Assembly (NCBI RefSeq): GCF_018614195.1 | Contig: NZ_JAGGOT010000022.1 | Coordinates: 124,001-188,000 of the forward strand | DNA from: Streptomyces sp. ISL-43 | GTDB lineage: Bacteria; Actinomycetota; Actinomycetes; Streptomycetales; Streptomycetaceae | Length of the DNA stretch: 64,000 bases | Direction: 5' to 3' | Part shown: in pieces, positions 34,624-45,614 of the stretch | Numbering within the stretch: the stretch's first letter is position 1 | Layout: each line of letters starts with the position of its first letter | The notes under the pieces: generated by a model | What the model was told of the DNA's origin: nothing | Databases searched by the model: none | What the model saw: only the letters and a program-made list of their open reading frames with translations | Translations under genes and position numbers: made by a program

Positions 34624-34908
34624 TCAGCGGGCCGAGCCGAACTCGACGCCGACCCTGCAGGGCACCAGCGCCGGCCGGTCGGGCCCGCCTGAGAGCAGCG
34701 CGCGGGCGTGTTCCGGATCGAGGGTGAACTCGATCCGGTCGCACTCGCGCGGGCGGTCGGGCGGGCCGACGACCAGGTGGAAGGCGACCGCCCCGGCGTC
34801 GTCGCGGGAGGTGGTCACCACCGCGTCGACGACACCGGAGATGTCGTGGGAGAGCAGGGCCTCGATCTGGCGTACGTGTGCGGTGGTCATGACGGTCATG
34901 GCGGGCAT
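34624..34908 (-). CDS. Hypothetical protein, 94 residues
   Basis: The sequence has a short helical N-terminus (MTTAHVRQIEALLSHDI) and then beta-rich stretches (VVDAVVTTSRDDAGAVAFHL, RECDRIEFTLDPEHARALL). I recognise no family. It follows the lone GatA-like amidase gene with a 12-base gap and is therefore probably co-expressed with it, but it does not look like GatC. It meets the SDR gene end to end. Confidence 0.6.
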   Translation of the reverse strand: MPAMTVMTTAHVRQIEALLSHDISGVVDAVVTTSRDDAGAVAFHLVVGPPDRPRECDRIEFTLDPEHARALLSGGPDRPALVPCRVGVEFGSAR

Positions 34909-34920
34909 CCTCCTGGTGGG

Positions 34921-36417
<1,497 letters not shown>

Positions 36418-36520
36418 GTGCGTCTTCCTTGCTGCTGCGTGCCGTAGGAGGCGGGGCGGGCCGGGTGGGCGGGCGCCACTGTAGGGCGCCCGCGCTCCGT
36501 CCTTCAGCCGACTTCCGTGC

Positions 36521-37624
36521 TCACGAGGCCTCCGCCGCCTCCGCGCAGGCCAGTTCGTCGGCCAGCAGCCGCCACAGACCCGCGTAGCCCTGGACGAGCT
36601 GGGCCATCGGTTCCTTGCAGTGCCTCGGCAGGCTCGCCGCGATCTTCTCCCGGTCCTGGGCGACCAGCGCGCAGGCGCCGAGCATCCGCAGCACGTCGCG
36701 CCCGGACTCGCTCAGCCGCAGGGACGGGTCCCGGCGCAGCGATTCGAAGATGCGCAGCAGCCGGTCGGGGGCGGGTTGCGGATCGGCGACCGGCCTGCGC
36801 GGGGCGGAGCCGCGCCGGGCGGCGAGCGAGATCGGGTCGGCGGCCGGTGAGGAAGCCGATGGAGAAGAGGAAGAAGGGGACGCGGAAGAAGGGGACGCGG
36901 AAGAAGGGGACGCGGCGCGACGGCGGTCGGCGGGCGCGGTGTCGCCGCGCCGGGCCGGTACGGGGTCCTCCCCGCGCCGGATCCGGTCGCGTACGTCGGC
37001 CACGGTCGCCGGGGACAGCCCGGCCTCGGCGGCGATCCGGCGCAGCGAGGCGCCGGGGTTGCTGCGCAGGAGTTCGCCGGCCAGTTCGCGGGCGCGGGAG
37101 GGGTCGACGGGGCGGGCCCGTCCGTCGCGGCCGACGCGGTGGCCGGTCTCGGCCGCGGCAGTGCCCTTGCGCAGTTGGGAGATCTTCCGGGCGGAGAGTC
37201 CGGTGACGGCCGCGACCGCGCGGTCCGACCAGCGGGGGTGGGAGGCGAAGACGCGTCCCGCGGCGGCGGTCCGGTCGGCGGCGGTCAGGGGCCGCCCGTG
37301 GGTGACGTTGGCCGCGACCGCCAGGAGCTCCGCCTCGCTCCGCTCGCCGTCGAAGTACCGTACGCGGATGTGGGTTTCGCCGCGGAGCGCGGCGGCGCGG
37401 AGCCGGTGGGCGCCGTCGATCACGCGCATGGTCGGCCGGTGGACCAGGATGGGCGGCAATTCGCCTTCGGCTTCCGCGAGGGTCTTCGCGTACTCCCCGT
37501 CCTCGCCGCCAGTGCGGGGCGAGAATCCCGCCGTGATCCGGTCCGTTGCCACGCTTTCCACGGGCTGGTCGAGATATCCCCGGTCGCGGAATCTGATCAG
37601 GTGGTCGGCGCTTTCTGCGTCCAT
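36521..37624 (-). CDS. ParB/StrR-like pathway regulator
   Basis: 367 residues. The N-terminal half is a ParB/Srx nuclease-like domain ([40 protein letters not shown]) followed by two HTH segments ([40 protein letters not shown]). This is the plan of StrR/NovG-type activators of antibiotic clusters, not of chromosomal ParB. A low-complexity linker of Ser/Ala/Pro comes from a DNA tandem repeat. The C-terminal part is helical. It may activate either neighbouring cluster. Confidence 0.82.
   Translation of the reverse strand: MDAESADHLIRFRDRGYLDQPVESVATDRITAGFSPRTGGEDGEYAKTLAEAEGELPPILVHRPTMRVIDGAHRLRAAALRGETHIRVRYFDGERSEAELLAVAANVTHGRPLTAADRTAAAGRVFASHPRWSDRAVAAVTGLSARKISQLRKGTAAAETGHRVGRDGRARPVDPSRARELAGELLRSNPGASLRRIAAEAGLSPATVADVRDRIRRGEDPVPARRGDTAPADRRRAASPSSASPSSASPSSSSPSASSPAADPISLAARRGSAPRRPVADPQPAPDRLLRIFESLRRDPSLRLSESGRDVLRMLGACALVAQDREKIAASLPRHCKEPMAQLVQGYAGLWRLLADELACAEAAEAS
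36868..36913. repeat. 15-bp tandem repeat, three copies
   Basis: The unit GAAGAAGGGGACGCG occurs three times in a row inside the ParB/StrR-like gene, in the region coding for the Ser/Ala/Pro linker (read on the other strand). Variable copy number would change only linker length because the unit is a multiple of three. Confidence 0.75.
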
Positions 37625-37665
37625 CGTCTTCCCCTCGGTGAGCGGGTGCGGATGAGGGGGCGTGG

Positions 37666-37848
37666 TCACTGCCAGCCGAGGTCGTCCAGCCCGGTCTGAC
37701 CGGGCGTGTTCTGGACGGTGGCGGCGGGCGGGCTGGTCACGGGGGTGGTGTCGGCGTGTGCGGCGGCCGCTCCGAAGGCGGTGCAGGCGGCGAGAATTCC
37801 GGCGAGGACCGTGCCCCGGACGGTTCTGCGGGAGTTTTCGAAAGACAT
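37666..37848 (-). CDS. Small secreted peptide (60 residues, signal peptide)
   Basis: A classical signal sequence (basic MSFENSRRTVRG, then a hydrophobic core ending at AAAHA) is followed by only about 27 mature residues rich in Thr and Pro and ending GQTGLDDLGWQ. The next plus-strand gene is a TrmB-LuxR-type regulator. Streptomyces often pair such regulators with short secreted peptides, so it may be a signal or precursor. There is no Cys pattern and no chaplin domain. Confidence 0.68.
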   Translation of the reverse strand: MSFENSRRTVRGTVLAGILAACTAFGAAAAHADTTPVTSPPAATVQNTPGQTGLDDLGWQ

Positions 37849-38062
37849 ATGGTTTCCGCCTTTTCAGCCGGCCTTGTGTTTCGCTGACAGGCAGGAGTCT
37901 GCTGCCGGCGCGGTCGGCGGGGAAAGGGGCGCCGGGACGGGCAATCCGGCCTTGGCATACACAGTCCAGCTTCACCCAAGGAAGCGTCAGCTCCCGGCAA
38001 ACAGCTCGCCATTCGCCTGCGGGCGGCGTCGGATCGTGCTCGGCATCAACCCGTGCTCGGCG

Positions 38063-38371
38063 TCAGATCGTGCTCCACGGGTCGCTTCCCGGCAGCAGCG
38101 GTACCTCGGCCCGCTCCAGCTGCCACTCCCCCAGCACGGCGTGCGCCGAGGCGGCGTGCAGCCACAGCCGCCGGGCGGCCGCTTCCGCCGCGGCCAGCGA
38201 CGGAGCCCGTACGTACAGCCCGACCACGGGGGCCGCTTCGGGGTCCGGGTGGACGCTGACATGGACCAGCCCGTCGCGCCCCGCCGCGCAGCGGGAGATG
38301 GCCGCCGCCGTCGGCGCGGGCAGCCGGACGCCGGAGCGCGGGGGCCGCAGGTGGACGTGAACGAGATACAT
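38063..38371 (-). CDS. Conserved hypothetical protein, 102 residues
   Basis: A ferredoxin-like alpha/beta pattern: MYLVHVHLRPPRSG, a Val-rich strand (GLVHVSVHPDPEAAPVVGLYV), an Ala-rich helix (SLAAAEAAARRLWLHAASAHA) and a C-terminal strand. It is divergent from the TrmB-LuxR-type regulator, sharing about 207 bases of promoter. I know such short proteins beside regulators and RiPP genes in Streptomyces but cannot assign a function. Confidence 0.6.
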   Translation of the reverse strand: MYLVHVHLRPPRSGVRLPAPTAAAISRCAAGRDGLVHVSVHPDPEAAPVVGLYVRAPSLAAAEAAARRLWLHAASAHAVLGEWQLERAEVPLLPGSDPWSTI

Positions 38372-38578
38372 GGGAGGGAGTCCGGCTCCGTAGTGGAAGA
38401 GTCTTTCCGAAATCGAGAGTCAGGAAAATGCCGTAGGAAAGGCGGTCCGAGAGATTGCGGATGGTGTCTTGCCGAGGGTGCGTCCGACCCGTACCGTCAG
38501 GGCAATTACGCAGCCCAGTGCCCCCACCAGCGCCTGGAACCCCCATGGGATCCGGGCTCTGAACCGGAGTTGCCATCG

Positions 38579-39577
38579 ATGCTTGATCTCCTCGGCCTCG
38601 ACGCAGTCGCCGAATCCGTCTACCGGGGAATTCTCGCCAAACCCCGGGACATCGCGGATCTGAGTCGTCAGCTCGACCTGACGCCGGAAGCGGTCCGCTC
38701 CGCTCTGGACCGGCTCAGCGAGATGGCGCTCGTGCGCGCCTCCACCGAGGTCGGCGCCCCGCTGCACGCGGTCAGCCCGCACGTCGGCATGGAGATCCTG
38801 CTCGCCCGCCAGCAGGCGGACCTCGCCAGCCGCCAGCAGCGGCTGGAGGCGAGCCGGGCGGCGGCCGCGCAGCTCATCCTGGAGTACGACGGCCGGGGCG
38901 CCGGCAGCGCCGTCGACCCGGGGGTGCGCTACCTCGACGGGCTCGACTCCATCCGCGACCACCTCGCCAACCTGCGCGGCCAGGTCACCCAGGAGCTCCT
39001 GGCCTTCGCGCCCGGCGGCCCCCAGACCGCGGAGAACATGAACGCCTCCAGACCGCTCAACCAGCAGCTGCTCATGCGCGGCGTGCAGATGCGCACGGTC
39101 TACCTCGACTCCATCCGCGGCTGTCCGCACACCATGGAGTACGCGCGCTGGCTCGTCGCGCAGGGCTCGCAGGTCCGTACCGTCCCCTCGCTCCCCAACC
39201 GGATGATCATCTACGACCGCACGTCGGCGATCATCGCGGCGGACACCGGCAACACGGCGGCCGGCGCGGTCGAGGTCACCTCCCAGGGGATGGTGGCCAC
39301 CTTGTACACGCTCTTCGAGAGCGTCTGGCAGTCCGGGGAATGCCTCGACACCCAGGCCAGACCGGACCCCGGCGAGCTCACCCGCCAGCAGGCCGAGGCG
39401 CTGAAGCTGCTCGCGCAGGGCTGCACGGACGAGACCATCGCCCACCGCCTGGGGGTGTCGCCGCGTACCGCCCGGCGCATCGCCGCCGGGCTGATGGCCT
39501 ACCTCGGCGCCCAGAGCCGCTTCCAGGCCGGGGTCCACGCGGTGCAGCGCGGTTACCTGCCGACCGGCCCCGAATAG
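38579..39577 (+). CDS. TrmB-LuxR-type transcriptional regulator
   Basis: 332 residues. The N-terminus is a TrmB-like winged helix (AESVYRGILAKPRDIADLSR, LTPEAVRSALDRL), the middle resembles a PLD-like/TrmB sensing region, and the C-terminus is a LuxR HTH (LTRQQAEALKLLAQGCTDET, IAHRLGVSPRTARRIAAG). The ATG follows GGAG by nine bases. It points toward, and meets head-on, the end of the RiPP-like operon (LOG gene), and is the best candidate for that operon's pathway regulator. No partner kinase is present. Confidence 0.85.
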   Translation: MLDLLGLDAVAESVYRGILAKPRDIADLSRQLDLTPEAVRSALDRLSEMALVRASTEVGAPLHAVSPHVGMEILLARQQADLASRQQRLEASRAAAAQLILEYDGRGAGSAVDPGVRYLDGLDSIRDHLANLRGQVTQELLAFAPGGPQTAENMNASRPLNQQLLMRGVQMRTVYLDSIRGCPHTMEYARWLVAQGSQVRTVPSLPNRMIIYDRTSAIIAADTGNTAAGAVEVTSQGMVATLYTLFESVWQSGECLDTQARPDPGELTRQQAEALKLLAQGCTDETIAHRLGVSPRTARRIAAGLMAYLGAQSRFQAGVHAVQRGYLPTGPE

Positions 39578-39606
39578 CCCGGGGGCGCCGCGGCCGGCCC
39601 GGCGCC

Positions 39607-40185
39607 TCATGCCGCGGCCAGCACCCAGGGTGCGCCCAGCAGGTCCAGCGCCTCTTCGGCGCTGTCGGCGCACCGGATCATCCGGCGCTCCGCCGCGGTC
39701 AGGAACCCCTCGGACACGAGGTGGTCGAGCATCGCGAGCATCGGGTCGTAGAAGCCGGCGTGGTTGACCACCACGATCGGCTTCTCCATCAGGGAGAGCT
39801 GGTTCCACGTGGCCACCTCCATCAGCTCGTCCAGCGTCCCGATCCCGCCGGGCAGTACGGCGAAGCCGTTGGACAGCCGGTACATGAGCGCCTTGCGCTC
39901 GTGCATGGACCGCACGACGAAGATGGCGCCGCGCGCCCGGTCGGCCCGCTCCCGCTCGTGCAGCGCGCGCGGCACCACTCCGGTCACCGCCCCTCCCCCG
40001 CTCAGCACCCCGTCCGCGACGGCGCCCATGACCCCGACCCCGCCAGCGCCGTAGACCAGGTCCAGGCCGCGCCCGGCGAGCGCCCGGCCGAAGCCGTGCG
40101 CGAAGTCCACGTGGTCCTGACGGACCCCGGGCCTGGCACCGCAGAACACCGCGATGCGTTCGCTCTTCCTGACCAGCGTCTCCAT
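39607..40185 (-). CDS. LOG-family protein (TIGR00730-like nucleoside phosphoribohydrolase)
   Basis: 192 residues with the Rossmann start RIAVFCGARPG, GAGGVGVMGAVADGVLSGGG, and the signature PGGIGTLDELMEVATWNQL. LOG proteins release bases from nucleoside monophosphates (cytokinin activation in plants) and were long mislabelled lysine decarboxylases. It ends the candidate RiPP operon, only 6 bases after the M20 hydrolase. Its link to peptide maturation is unclear; it could remove a nucleotide tag, supply a base, or be a hitch-hiker. Confidence 0.9.
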   Translation of the reverse strand: METLVRKSERIAVFCGARPGVRQDHVDFAHGFGRALAGRGLDLVYGAGGVGVMGAVADGVLSGGGAVTGVVPRALHERERADRARGAIFVVRSMHERKALMYRLSNGFAVLPGGIGTLDELMEVATWNQLSLMEKPIVVVNHAGFYDPMLAMLDHLVSEGFLTAAERRMIRCADSAEEALDLLGAPWVLAAA

Positions 40186-40191
40186 GACTCC

Positions 40192-41541
40192 TCAACTCCC
40201 GGTGGTATTGAGCTCGTTGGAAGGCCGCGACTGCGGCCGGGACTGCGCCCGATCCTGCGGGCCGATCCCGATGGTGCGCAGCGCCGTACGGAAGAGCACG
40301 CGGGCCCCGGCGACGAGGTCCTCGGGGGCCGTGTCCTCCTCGGGCACGTGGCTGATGCCGCCCAGGCTCGGCACGAAGATCATGCCGATGGGCGCGATGT
40401 CCGCGACCATCTGCGCGTCGTGTCCGGCGCCGCTGGGCAGCACCTCGTGCGCCAGGCCCAGTTCGTCCGCGCTCCGCTCGATCGCGGCGCGCAGCACCTC
40501 GCTCGTGGAGACCGGGTCGGAGCGGGTCTCGGCGACCACCTCGATCTCGGTGCCGGTGCTCTCCGCGATCGCGTCGAGCATCCGCCGCAGGGTCTCCTCG
40601 GCGGCCGCGGCCTTCCACACGTCCGTGTCCCGCAGGTCCACGGTCATCCGTACCGATCCGGCGATCGTGTTGGGGGTGTTCGGGTGGGGGTCGATCCGGC
40701 CCACCGTCGCCACCCGGCACAGCCCGCGCTCGCCGGCGATGTGCTCGGCCGCCAGCACCACCCGGGCCGCCGCGGCCATCGCGTCGCGCCTGCCCTTCAT
40801 CGGGCTGGTCCCGGAGTGCCCGGCGGCGCCGCGCACCTCCAGGGTCAGCACCGTGCGGCCGGTGATCGCGTCGACGACGCCGATCCGGCGGCCGCTGCGT
40901 TCCAGCACCGGCCCCTGCTCCACGTGCAGTTCGAGGTAGGCGGCGACCGATCCGTGCGGCCAGCAGGCGCTGCCCAGCGCGTCGAGGTCGCCACCGGCCA
41001 GCCGCAGCTCCTCGCGCAGCCGGCGCCCCTGGTGGTCGCGGGGCTCGCGCGGCAGCCCGGCGAGGCGTCCGGCGATCGCCATCGAGCCCCAGAAGGGCTG
41101 CGGGAAGAGCGCGCCCTCCTCGTTGGCGAAGGCCACGGCGACGGGCTCGTAGGGGGATTCGATCCCGCACTCCTCGAAGGTCTGCAGGACCTCCAGCGCG
41201 GCGAGGACCCCGTACGCGCCGTCGAGGCGGCCCGCGTTGACGACGGTGTCGAGGTGCGAGCCCATCATCAGGGCCTGGCGCCCCTCGCCGTACGAGGTGT
41301 GGCGCGGCCGGATGACGATGTTGCCCGCCGCGTCCACGGACGGTACGAGGCCCGCGTCGCGCGCCTCGTCCATCAGGTAGGCGCGGGCCTCGCGGTCGGC
41401 CGCGCCGAAGCCCTCGCGGGTGATCCCGCCCGTCTCGGGGTCGAGGCCGATCCGGCCGAGGCGGGCGATGCGCCGCAGCAGCCGGTCCCCGTCGATGTCC
41501 GCGCGCAGGCCGCCGGCCCGCTGGGCGAGCGTGCTGGTCAT
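40192..41541 (-). CDS. M20-family Zn-dependent amidohydrolase (N-carbamoyl amino acid / allantoate amidohydrolase type)
   Basis: 449 residues. Metal and active-site motifs: MMGSHLDTVVNAGRLDGAYG, the catalytic Glu-Glu (VAFANEEGALFPQPFWGS), ELHVEQGPVLE and the C-terminal PSGAGHDAQ, plus the dimer-domain GAAGHSGTSPMKGR. Known members hydrolyse N-carbamoyl amino acids, allantoate or ureidoglycolate. It is 59 bases after the S9 peptidase in a transcript that begins with short peptides and JmjC enzymes, so trimming of a modified peptide or hydrolysis of an amide it carries is an inference. Confidence 0.92.
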   Translation of the reverse strand: MTSTLAQRAGGLRADIDGDRLLRRIARLGRIGLDPETGGITREGFGAADREARAYLMDEARDAGLVPSVDAAGNIVIRPRHTSYGEGRQALMMGSHLDTVVNAGRLDGAYGVLAALEVLQTFEECGIESPYEPVAVAFANEEGALFPQPFWGSMAIAGRLAGLPREPRDHQGRRLREELRLAGGDLDALGSACWPHGSVAAYLELHVEQGPVLERSGRRIGVVDAITGRTVLTLEVRGAAGHSGTSPMKGRRDAMAAAARVVLAAEHIAGERGLCRVATVGRIDPHPNTPNTIAGSVRMTVDLRDTDVWKAAAAEETLRRMLDAIAESTGTEIEVVAETRSDPVSTSEVLRAAIERSADELGLAHEVLPSGAGHDAQMVADIAPIGMIFVPSLGGISHVPEEDTAPEDLVAGARVLFRTALRTIGIGPQDRAQSRPQSRPSNELNTTGS

Positions 41542-41600
41542 GACAGTGTCCTTCCGGTCCGTTCGGAGGTCTTCGAGTACGGCCAGGTCGACGACGCCGC

Positions 41601-43565
41601 TCACAAGTGCCGCCCCCACCACTCCAGTACCGCCGCGAAGCGGGCGAGGCGGTGGCTGGGGAGCCCGGAGCGGGACATGTCGTGCCCCTCGCCGGGGAAG
41701 AGGAGCATCTCGGCGGGGACCCCGCGCATGCGCAGCTCGGTGAACAGGCGCTGCGCCTGCTCCGGCGGACAGTGCCGGTCCTCCTCGGACTGGATGATCA
41801 GCATCGGTGTGGTCATCCGGTCCGCGTACGTCAGCGGGGACTGGCGCGCCCAGCCGTCGCGGTCCGCCCCGTACAGCGCGACTGCGAGGTCGACGCCGTC
41901 GTCGCTGGTGGCCGCGTAGCTGTCGATCGCGTACAGCCCGCGCTCGCCGATCATCGCCTTGAAGCGGTCTCCGTGGTGGGCGTTGAACCACGCCGCCATG
42001 TAGCCGCCGAAGGAGCCGCCCATCACCCCGACGCGCTTCGCGTCCAGTTCGGGCAGGTCCAGCGCGGCGTCCAGCAGGGCGAGGAGGTCGACGGCCGACC
42101 GGCCCGGCAGGTCGCCCTGGACGTGGGACCCGTGCTCGGCGCCGTATCCGGAGGTGCCGCGCGGGTTGCCGAGGACCACCGCGTAGCCGGCCCTCGCGTA
42201 CACCTGCGCCTCGTCGAAGGCGGCCGGCCCGTTGAGGGTGTAGCCCCATTGGGTGAAGGGGCCGCCCTTGACCTGGAAGATCACCGGGTGCGGTCCGGGG
42301 CCCTCGGGGCGCACCACCCAGCCCTGCAGCTCGTAGCCGTCGGGCGCCGTCGCGGTGAACTCGCGCATCGGCAGCAGCTCGGCGCGCTCGGTCAGTTCGC
42401 GTCCGTAGGAGGTCAGCGTCCGCTCGGTGCCGCCGCTGAGCACCACCAGGTCGCCGGCGCTCGCGGCGCTGGTCACCACGGCCGCGATGACGGGGCCCGC
42501 CGGGGTCTCGGCGACCGCGTAGCCGTTGACCTGGCGCGGGCCGGTGATGACCGGCGCGGGCTCGGAGCCGTCGTAGGGGACGAGGACCAGGTTGACCTCG
42601 CCGCGCCGGTCGCCCGCGAAGTACACGCCGTCGGCGGCCGGGCGGATCATCTGGCTGGCGAAGCTGAGGTGGTGGGAGCCGCCCGTCAGGCGGCGCGGGG
42701 CGCAGGAGCCGTCGGCGGCGGGCAGCAGGACGCCGGGGGCGCTGACCGGAACCGTCCACAGGCCGTAGGTGGAGGTCGCGCAGGAGTGGTTGAACTTGTC
42801 GAGCTCGGAGCCGACGAAGACCACGGACGCGCCGTCGGCGGCGAAGCGCGGGGTGAACAGGTACATCCCGCCGTGCGTCAGGGGCCGCAGGCCGCTGCCG
42901 TCGGGGGCCGCCGCCCAGATGTCGTTGCGGGAGTCGTCGCCCGCCTCCTCGTGCCGGGCGCAGACGAAGACCAGCTGGTCGCCCGCCGGGTTCCACGCCA
43001 GGTCCATGTGGTCGTACGGGCCCTCCGTGACCTGGACGGCGGGCGCCGCCGGGTCGAACGGGTCCGTGACGAAGACCTGGCGGGGCCGGTCGGCGGTGTA
43101 GCCGAAACCGTCCATCTGGTAGAGCAGCGTGGTGATCCGGCGCGGCGCCTCCGCCTCGGCCGGGCCCTGGTAGCGGCCCGCTTCGGGGATCCGGCTGGTG
43201 TAGGCGATCCGCGTGGAGTCGGGGCTCCACACGGGCTGGCCCGCGCCCATCGGGTGGTCGGTGACCGGGAAGGCCTCGCCGCCGCCGTCCATCGGGAGGA
43301 GGTGGATCTGCGCCCGGCCGTGCGCGCCCGGGCGCTGGAAGGCGAGGAAGCGGCCGTCGGGCGAGAAGGCCGGGCAGCCGTCGTAGGCGCCCTGGGTCAG
43401 GCGGCGCGGCGCGCTCGCCCCGCTGGTGTCCGCGATCAGCAGCTCGGTGGTGTAGTCGTCCGCCTCCAGAACGGGGCGGGTGACCTCGAAGACGACGTGG
43501 CGGCCGTCGGGCGAGAGGGCGGGCGGCCCGAGCACGGGCAGCAGCTCGATGTCAGCAGGAAGCAT
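41601..43565 (-). CDS. S9 family peptidase (acylaminoacyl peptidase / prolyl oligopeptidase type)
   Basis: 654 residues. A beta-propeller (repeats such as SPDGRFLAFQ and SPDSTRIAYTS) precedes an alpha/beta hydrolase domain with the catalytic Ser in GGSFGGYMAAW (about residue 517), Asp in EEDRHCP (about 596) and His in GEGHDMSR (about 626). No signal peptide, so it is cytoplasmic. Such enzymes cut short peptides that fit the propeller tunnel. The start is 9 bases after the M13 stop. In this context it may release or trim the mature product from the 28-residue peptides. Confidence 0.93.
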   Translation of the reverse strand: MLPADIELLPVLGPPALSPDGRHVVFEVTRPVLEADDYTTELLIADTSGASAPRRLTQGAYDGCPAFSPDGRFLAFQRPGAHGRAQIHLLPMDGGGEAFPVTDHPMGAGQPVWSPDSTRIAYTSRIPEAGRYQGPAEAEAPRRITTLLYQMDGFGYTADRPRQVFVTDPFDPAAPAVQVTEGPYDHMDLAWNPAGDQLVFVCARHEEAGDDSRNDIWAAAPDGSGLRPLTHGGMYLFTPRFAADGASVVFVGSELDKFNHSCATSTYGLWTVPVSAPGVLLPAADGSCAPRRLTGGSHHLSFASQMIRPAADGVYFAGDRRGEVNLVLVPYDGSEPAPVITGPRQVNGYAVAETPAGPVIAAVVTSAASAGDLVVLSGGTERTLTSYGRELTERAELLPMREFTATAPDGYELQGWVVRPEGPGPHPVIFQVKGGPFTQWGYTLNGPAAFDEAQVYARAGYAVVLGNPRGTSGYGAEHGSHVQGDLPGRSAVDLLALLDAALDLPELDAKRVGVMGGSFGGYMAAWFNAHHGDRFKAMIGERGLYAIDSYAATSDDGVDLAVALYGADRDGWARQSPLTYADRMTTPMLIIQSEEDRHCPPEQAQRLFTELRMRGVPAEMLLFPGEGHDMSRSGLPSHRLARFAAVLEWWGRHL

Positions 43566-43574
43566 GGCAGGGCC

Positions 43575-45614
43575 TCACAGAAGGGAGAAGCGGGAAGCGG
43601 GGTCGAGGAACAGCGCGTCGCCGGGGCTCACGCCGAACGCCTCGTAGAAGGCCTCGACATTGGCGAGCACTCCGTTGCACCGCAACTCGGCGGGCGGGTG
43701 CGGGTGGCGGGTCGACGCGAGCCGCTCGGCGAGCCGGGCGGGCGTGGTCCGGGCCCGCCACATCGTGGCCCAGTGCAGGAAGAACGACCTGGTCCGGGCC
43801 GGGTCGAGCGGGCCTGCGTGCGCACGGCCGCCGTACACGGCGCCCTCGTGTGCCCGGGTCTCCCGCGCGGCCGGCGCATGCGCGGCGAACGCGTCGAGCG
43901 CGACGGTGACCCCGGCGATGTCGGCCATGTTCTCGCCGACCGTGCGCGCGCCGCTGACCCGCCGGCCGGGCAGGGCGGCCGGCTCGTAGCCGTCGTACTG
44001 CGCGACCAGCAGCGCGGTCCGCCGGGTGAATTCGGCCCGGTCCGCCGGCGCCCACCAGTCGCGCAGCCGACCCTGCCCGTCGTAGCGCGAGCCCCGGCTG
44101 TCGAAGGCGTGCGACATCTCGTGGCCGATGATCGCGCCGAGCACCGCGAAGTTGCGCGCCGGATCGCCCGCCGGGTCGAAGACCGGCGGCTGGAGCAGCC
44201 CGGCGGGGACGACGACCTGGTTGAGCCCGTGCCGGTAGTACGCGGTCACCTGGTGCGGGTGGATCTTCCACTCGGAGCGGTCGACGGGGCCGCCGAGACG
44301 GGCCAGTTCCCCGGCGATGTGCCGGGCCCGCCCGCGCTTGACGTTGCCGACCAGGTCGGCCGGGTCGAAGGACTCCCGGTCCGGACCGGCGCCGCTCGCG
44401 CCCCCGCGCGGGGAGCCGATCTCGAACACCATCGCGTCGAGCTTGGCCAGGGCCGCCGCCCGGGTCGGCTCCGACATCCAGTCGGCCCGCCCCAGGCGCC
44501 GCCGGTAGGCGGCCGTCAGCTCCGCGGCCAGCTCGCGCACGGCCGCCGCGGTGCCCGGGGCCAGGTGTTCGGCGACGTACCGCTCGCCCACCGCCTCGCC
44601 GGCGAAGGTCTCGACGAAGGAGACGGCCCGGATGCGGCGCGGCCTCGGCTCGGTGAACCCGTTGAGCAGCTGCCCGTAGAAGGCGAAGTTGTCGGCGAAG
44701 ACCTGGCGCGGCCCGAAGGGCACCATCTCGTGCACGTACCGCCAGCACACCCACCGCTTGAGCTCGTCCAGCGTGTGCCCGGTCCACCACGCGTCCAGCG
44801 CGTCGGGGAGACCGGGCTGGCGCAGCCGTACGGTCGCCTCCCGCGGTACGTCGCCCAGCGCGGCCAGCCACGCCCCCCAGGGGAACCCGCCCGGCCGGCC
44901 GGCCAGTTCGGCGGCGGTCAGCGACAGCGGCCGCGCCGGCGCGCCCGGCCGGGCCGGGGTGTGCCGGGCGGCGAGCCCGGTCTCCATGGCCAGGACCGAG
45001 GCGGCCGAGCGGGCGGGCTCGGGGAGTCCCGCGTGCGCCCACATCACCGCGAGGTGGCCGAGGTAGCGCCCGCGCAGCTCGCCGCCGTCCTGGCCGTCCC
45101 CGTAGGCCGCGGCGGGCAGGCCGAGCCCGGCCTGCGAGAGGACCAGGACGTACCCGTCGGCGTCGGCGGTGTCCACGGCGACCGTGAAGTCCACCGCACC
45201 GCCGATGCCCTGGGCCTGCAACCGGCCCAGTACGGCGGCGAGTTCGGCCGGGGTGGCAGCCGCACGGACCGTGTCGAGGTCGGCGGCGAAGGCCCCGGCG
45301 GCGCCGAGCTCCTCGATGCGGTCCTCGTCCATGAAGCTCGCGTACAGGTCGGCGATGCGTCGGCCGGCCACGTCGGCGCCGGTCCCGGCACGGGCGGCCG
45401 CGCGCAGGATCACCGCCTCCGCGTCGGCCTCCGCCCGGTCGGACAGGAGGGTCAGGGTGGTGGCCTCGGCCCGGTGGGCGGGCAGGACGTGGTGGTCCGT
45501 CCAGTGCCCGTTCACGAACCGGTAGAAGTCGTCCTGGGGCCTTGCGGAGAGGTCGAGTTCCACGTCGTCCGGGAGGGCGGGGGCGCCCGCGGCCGGTTCC
45601 GAGACCACCGTCAT
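43575..45614 (-). CDS. M13 family (neprilysin-like) zinc metallopeptidase
   Basis: 679 residues. Zinc motif HEMSH near residue 497 (IIGHEMSHAFDSRG), the downstream GENMADIAG near 559 supplying the third ligand, and an N-terminal PQDDFYRFVNGHW typical of PepO/neprilysin proteins. It has no signal peptide or membrane anchor, so it is intracellular. M13 enzymes act on peptides below about 40 residues, cutting before hydrophobic residues, which fits the 28-residue peptides of this locus. The ATG overlaps the exporter stop by one base (TGATG). Confidence 0.94.
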   Translation of the reverse strand: MTVVSEPAAGAPALPDDVELDLSARPQDDFYRFVNGHWTDHHVLPAHRAEATTLTLLSDRAEADAEAVILRAAARAGTGADVAGRRIADLYASFMDEDRIEELGAAGAFAADLDTVRAAATPAELAAVLGRLQAQGIGGAVDFTVAVDTADADGYVLVLSQAGLGLPAAAYGDGQDGGELRGRYLGHLAVMWAHAGLPEPARSAASVLAMETGLAARHTPARPGAPARPLSLTAAELAGRPGGFPWGAWLAALGDVPREATVRLRQPGLPDALDAWWTGHTLDELKRWVCWRYVHEMVPFGPRQVFADNFAFYGQLLNGFTEPRPRRIRAVSFVETFAGEAVGERYVAEHLAPGTAAAVRELAAELTAAYRRRLGRADWMSEPTRAAALAKLDAMVFEIGSPRGGASGAGPDRESFDPADLVGNVKRGRARHIAGELARLGGPVDRSEWKIHPHQVTAYYRHGLNQVVVPAGLLQPPVFDPAGDPARNFAVLGAIIGHEMSHAFDSRGSRYDGQGRLRDWWAPADRAEFTRRTALLVAQYDGYEPAALPGRRVSGARTVGENMADIAGVTVALDAFAAHAPAARETRAHEGAVYGGRAHAGPLDPARTRSFFLHWATMWRARTTPARLAERLASTRHPHPPAELRCNGVLANVEAFYEAFGVSPGDALFLDPASRFSLL

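Noticed and set aside
34624..34908. GatC subunit for the lone GatA
   Set aside because: Length fits, but the sequence lacks the GatC N-terminal helix pattern and has beta-strand-rich character.
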